From contig CAJUCK010000090.1 in assembly GCA_910585395.1 (NCBI GenBank), forward strand, positions 1 to 7,531: a stretch of DNA of 7,531 bases. The letters run 5' to 3'. Shown here piece by piece: positions 4,707 through 7,531 of this stretch; the stretch's first letter is position 1, and each line of letters begins with the position of its first letter. The notes below the pieces were generated by a model that made no database searches, had not been told where the DNA came from, and saw nothing but the letters and a program-made list of their open reading frames with translations. The stretch comes from an uncultured Lachnospiraceae bacterium (GTDB taxonomy: Bacteria > Bacillota > Clostridia > Lachnospirales > Lachnospiraceae). A program made the translations under genes and the position numbers.

Positions 4707-5963
4707 TTGACAGGAATTATTTTGACACAGTATTCAGGCAGAATTGTAGGGCCTATTGCAAGGCTTATTGGTTATATTATGAACAGCCTGTATATGTTTT
4801 TGAATGATGTATTTGGCATTCAGAATATTGCTCTATGTATTGTATTATTTACCATTATTATATATATTTTGATGACGCCGCTGACTTACAAACAACAGAA
4901 ATTTTCCAGGCTCCAGCAGGAAATGCAGCCGGAAATTAATAAAATAAGGGAAAAGTATAAAGATAAAAAAGATCAGGCTTCCATGCAGAAAATGAATGAA
5001 GAGACACAGATGGTTTATGAAAAATATGGTGTTTCTACAATGGGAAGTTGTCTGCAGCTTTTGATTAATTTTCCAATTTTTATTGCCATGTACCAGGTTG
5101 TTCGTAATGTGCCAGCATATGTAAGCAGTGTGAAAGCCGTATATACTCCTTTGGTAGATAAGATTATAAATGTAGATGGTTTTCAAAAAATTATGGAGGC
5201 TGTACTGAAGGATTCAGGAACAGCCGGTATTAAATTAGATTTTGATTCAGCAGTAACGACTTCAAATTCTATTATTGATGTACTCTATGCAATGCCCAGT
5301 CATGGATGGGATGTGCTGCGTGATAATTTTGGCGGTCTGACAGATATCATCAGTTCAACAGAAGCGACTGTTTCGCATTTGAATAATTTATTTGGAATTA
5401 ATATTGCAAACTCTCCGGTCAATTTGATATCCAGTGGATGGAATGAAAAAGATTTTATTCTTATCATCGGTGCACTTTTGGTTCCATTAATTTCTGATTT
5501 GACGCAGGTTTTAAATATTAAGTTAATGTCAAATAATTCTGCGGTTGGTGAAAATGACGCCATGGCAAAGCAGATGAAGACAATGAATACGATGATGCCT
5601 CTTTTTTCTCTGGTAATGGTATTTTCCGTTCCGGTAGGTGCAGGTATTTACTGGATTGCTGGTTCTGTGATTCGTTCTATACAGCAGGTGGCTTTAAACC
5701 GCCATATGAAGAATATGGATTTGGAAGCTATTATTGAGAAAAATAAGGAGAAGGCTAAGAAGAAAAAGGAAAAGCAGGGTATTCGGGAAAATCAGATTGC
5801 CAATGCCGCCAGAATAAATACCAGAAAAACAGAATATGTAAGTTCCAGTGAGAAGGAAGAAAAACTTCAAAAAGCTGCTGAATATGCAAAAAATGCAAAA
5901 AAAGGAAGTCTTTTGGAGAAGGCAAATATGGTAAAGGAATTTAACGAGCGAAACAGCAAGTAA
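4707..5963 (+). CDS. yidC: Membrane protein insertase YidC/OxaA family
   Basis: A 418-residue polytopic protein that inserts and folds membrane proteins with or without SecYEG. After a short N-terminal region come TM1 (about 40–58), a cytoplasmic charged hairpin (about 61–105, KQQKFSRLQQEMQPEINKIREKY), TM2 (about 114–133), an external loop of about 115 residues (134–247), then TM3 (about 249–268), TM4 and TM5 (about 296–328). A lysine-rich coiled C-terminal tail (335–418) may contact the ribosome. No lipobox cysteine is seen, unlike Bacillus SpoIIIJ. The residue aligned with the conserved groove arginine of TM1 is Y53. The external loop is much longer than in the roughly 260-residue Bacillus homologues. 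Start TTG is set by AGGAGG at 4692–4697. Confidence 0.95.
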   Translation: MTGIILTQYSGRIVGPIARLIGYIMNSLYMFLNDVFGIQNIALCIVLFTIIIYILMTPLTYKQQKFSRLQQEMQPEINKIREKYKDKKDQASMQKMNEETQMVYEKYGVSTMGSCLQLLINFPIFIAMYQVVRNVPAYVSSVKAVYTPLVDKIINVDGFQKIMEAVLKDSGTAGIKLDFDSAVTTSNSIIDVLYAMPSHGWDVLRDNFGGLTDIISSTEATVSHLNNLFGINIANSPVNLISSGWNEKDFILIIGALLVPLISDLTQVLNIKLMSNNSAVGENDAMAKQMKTMNTMMPLFSLVMVFSVPVGAGIYWIAGSVIRSIQQVALNRHMKNMDLEAIIEKNKEKAKKKKEKQGIRENQIANAARINTRKTEYVSSSEKEEKLQKAAEYAKNAKKGSLLEKANMVKEFNERNSK

Positions 5964-5983
5964 CAGGAACAGGGGGAATTGGA

Positions 5984-6610
5984 ATGGATTTTATTGAAGT
6001 AACAGCAAAGACAGTAGATGACGCTATTACAGAGGGCCTGATTAAACTTGGAACTACCAGTGATAAAATTGAGACTGAGATAATTGAAAAAGGCAGCGCT
6101 GGTTTTTTAGGAATAGGTAGCAAGCCGGCTATCGTTAAAATCTGGAAGAAGTTTACAATTAAAGACTATGTTTGGAATTTTCTTAATGATGTATTTCAGG
6201 CAATGAAGATGAATGTAGAAATAAATGTTACGGTTAGTGGTGATGAGAAGAATGTTGATGTTGAATTAAAGGGTGACGATATGGGTGTTTTAATTGGTAA
6301 GCGCGGACAAACCCTGGATTCAATACAGTATCTTACAAATCTTGCATTGGGAAAACAGGTGAATGAATTTGTCAAAGTAAAGATAGATACAGAGGACTAT
6401 AGAAAAAGAAGAAAAGACACTCTGGAAAATCTGGCAAAGAATATTGCCTATAAGGTTAAAAGAACAAAACGTCCTGTTTCTTTAGAACCTATGAATCCAT
6501 TTGAAAGACGTGTCATTCATTCTGCACTTCAGAATGATAAATATGTAAGTACCCATAGCGAAGGGGAAGAACCTTACAGACATGTGGTGGTTACATTAAA
6601 GAAGAATTAA
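5984..6610 (+). CDS. jag: Jag/KhpB RNA-binding protein (Jag_N, KH, R3H)
   Basis: A 208-residue cytoplasmic RNA-binding protein. The Jag_N domain spans about 1–52 (KGSAGFLGIGSKPA at 36–49). It is followed by a KH-type domain with the GxxG loop GKRG at 105–108 in GVLIGKRGQTLD. The C-terminal R3H domain holds the NPFERRVIHSALQ motif at about 171–183, with R175 or R176 and H179 as the signature residues. The KH–R3H protein partners with KhpA in Gram-positive bacteria and affects cell division and envelope synthesis; that role is known from other species and not shown here. ATG at 5984 follows AGGGGGA (5971–5977) by 6 nt. The 20-nt gap to yidC implies co-transcription, as is usual for this pair. 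Confidence 0.95.
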   Translation: MDFIEVTAKTVDDAITEGLIKLGTTSDKIETEIIEKGSAGFLGIGSKPAIVKIWKKFTIKDYVWNFLNDVFQAMKMNVEINVTVSGDEKNVDVELKGDDMGVLIGKRGQTLDSIQYLTNLALGKQVNEFVKVKIDTEDYRKRRKDTLENLAKNIAYKVKRTKRPVSLEPMNPFERRVIHSALQNDKYVSTHSEGEEPYRHVVVTLKKN

Positions 6611-6620
6611 ATTTAGAAAT

Positions 6621-6665
6621 AACAAGGCTTTCTCAAAATGCAACATGCTGTGAGAAAGCCTTGTT
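6621..6665 (+). terminator. Strong hairpin between jag and mnmE (terminator or processing element)
   Basis: AACAAGGCTTTCTCA (6621–6635) and TGAGAAAGCCTTGTT (6651–6665) are perfect 15-bp complements around a 15-nt loop that could form a small GCA/TGC inner stem. The stem ends in TTGTTTCACC with no proper U-tract, so termination would be inefficient. The symmetry means it would fold on either strand. It begins 10 nt after the jag stop and ends 29 nt before mnmE. Confidence 0.6.
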
Positions 6666-6680
6666 TCACCTTGCAGAATT

Positions 6681-6686
6681 AGGAGG
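6681..6686 (+). promoter_or_regulatory. Ribosome binding site deciding the TTG start of mnmE
   Basis: AGGAGG lies 8 nt upstream of TTG at 6695. An ATG at 6688 is only 1 nt from the site and is out of frame with the MnmE sequence. Confidence 0.8.
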
Positions 6687-6694
6687 TATGCAGA

Positions 6695-7531
6695 TTGAAA
6701 GGAGATACAATTGCGGCAATTGCCACTGCTATGACAAATTCTGGAATTGGAATTATTAGAATCAGCGGGGAAGAATCACTTGCAGTGGCAGATAAGATTT
6801 ACCGGCCAAAAAAAGGAAAAAAAATATTGTCAGAGATGCCAAGCCATACCTTACATTATGGATATATACAGGATGGAGATAAGATTATTGATGAAGTGAT
6901 CGTTTTGATTATGAGGGGACCTGGCAGTTATACTGCGGAGGATACAGTAGAAATTGACTGTCATGGCGGCATTTTAGTAATGAAAAGAATTTTGGAGACA
7001 GTAATTAAATATGGGGCAAGACCTGCTGAACCAGGAGAATTTACAAAACGTGCTTTTTTAAATGGAAGAATTGATTTGTCTCAGGCAGAATCTGTCATTG
7101 ATCTTATCAATGCAAAAAATAATTTTGCGCTGGATTCTTCTATTTATCAGCTTCAGGGAAATATCAGAAATAAGATAAAAAAAATGAGAGAGGAGATTAT
7201 TCATGAAGTTGCATTTATAGAATCTGCATTGGATGATCCAGAACACATCTCAATTGAAGGATATGAAAATAAACTGAATAGAATTATAATTAATATTTCT
7301 GATCAGATTGAAAAATTATTAAAGACGTCAGAAGATGGAAAACTGCTGAAGGAGGGAATTGATACAGTTATTGTGGGAAAGCCCAATGCGGGTAAGTCGT
7401 CTTTGATGAACGTGCTTGTAGGAAGAGAGCGTTCTATTGTTACAGATATAGAAGGTACCACGCGGGATGCTTTAGAGGAGCAGATTAATCTGAATGGAAT
7501 TACTTTGAATGTAGTAGATACAGCTGGTATT
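6695..7531 (+). CDS. mnmE: tRNA uridine-5-carboxymethylaminomethyl modification GTPase MnmE (partial, 279 codons)
   Basis: The gene runs off the right edge; the family is usually about 455 residues. MnmE works with MnmG to modify the wobble uridine (U34) of certain tRNAs, using GTP and a folate cofactor. The N-terminal folate-binding domain spans about 1–118 (DTIAAIATAMTNSGIGIIRISG at 4–25; GPGSYTAEDTVEIDCHGG at 75–92). It is followed by FTKRAFLNGRIDLSQAESV at 116–134, which begins the helical domain. The inserted GTPase domain starts near 220, with G1 GKPNAGKSS at 228–236, G2 EGTTRD at 253–258 and G3 DTAG at 275–278. The terminal cysteine motif lies outside the window. The frame uses TTG at 6695, set by AGGAGG 8 nt upstream. 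Downstream mnmG would be expected but is not visible. Confidence 0.95.
   Translation, partial: MKGDTIAAIATAMTNSGIGIIRISGEESLAVADKIYRPKKGKKILSEMPSHTLHYGYIQDGDKIIDEVIVLIMRGPGSYTAEDTVEIDCHGGILVMKRILETVIKYGARPAEPGEFTKRAFLNGRIDLSQAESVIDLINAKNNFALDSSIYQLQGNIRNKIKKMREEIIHEVAFIESALDDPEHISIEGYENKLNRIIINISDQIEKLLKTSEDGKLLKEGIDTVIVGKPNAGKSSLMNVLVGRERSIVTDIEGTTRDALEEQINLNGITLNVVDTAGI

Noticed and set aside
4845..5563. Minus-strand open frames inside yidC
   Set aside because: Antisense shadows of a clearly conserved membrane protein; composition reflects the complementary strand of transmembrane codons.
6688..6690. ATG as the mnmE start
   Set aside because: It is only 1 nt from AGGAGG and in a different frame; the conserved MKGDTIAAIATA sequence requires TTG at 6695.
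1..7531. Mobile element, CRISPR array, tRNA/rRNA or a novel accessory system
   Set aside because: No direct-repeat arrays, transposase motifs, tRNA-like folds or foreign-looking genes were seen; all coding capacity is accounted for by conserved origin-region genes.

Overview
This window is the replication-origin neighbourhood of a low-GC Gram-positive bacterium, most likely a member of Clostridia and probably Lachnospiraceae. The organism call rests on three things: AT-rich DNA, the gene order recF–yaaA–dnaN–dnaA–oriC–rpmH–rnpA–yidD–yidC–jag–mnmE, and the protein character of DnaA, DnaN and YidC. The order is the classic Bacillota origin arrangement. The family assignment is an inference from protein flavour, not from a database search.

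Left arm (minus strand, reading away from the origin): dnaA (initiator), dnaN (sliding clamp), a small S4-domain RNA-binding protein of the YaaA/RlbA type, and the first 145 codons of recF, which runs off the left edge. dnaA and dnaN are separated by about 200 bp carrying two consensus DnaA boxes and a small hairpin. This fits the second lobe of a bipartite origin.

Centre (about 3355–3897): a gene-free, very AT-rich stretch of more than 500 bp. It holds two candidate dnaA promoters, a perfect 27-bp inverted repeat with DnaA boxes in both arms, further DnaA boxes, three A-tracts spaced exactly 9 nt apart, and a strong rpmH promoter pointing the other way.

Right arm (plus strand): rpmH (L34; only 44 codons), rnpA (RNase P protein), yidD and yidC (membrane-protein insertion), jag/khpB (KH–R3H RNA-binding protein) and the first 279 codons of mnmE (tRNA U34 modification GTPase), which runs off the right edge. 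Hairpins follow rpmH and jag. All genes point away from the central origin, so replication forks leaving it would travel in the same direction as transcription on both arms.

Several starts were set from ribosome binding sites rather than from the longest open frame. Four genes (yaaA, yidD, yidC, mnmE) appear to start with TTG. I see no mobile element, CRISPR array, tRNA or rRNA, and no evidence of a novel accessory system. The most interesting material is the architecture of the origin itself, plus two unusual substitutions: in YidC (groove arginine replaced by tyrosine) and in RnpA (RNR motif reads RHH).
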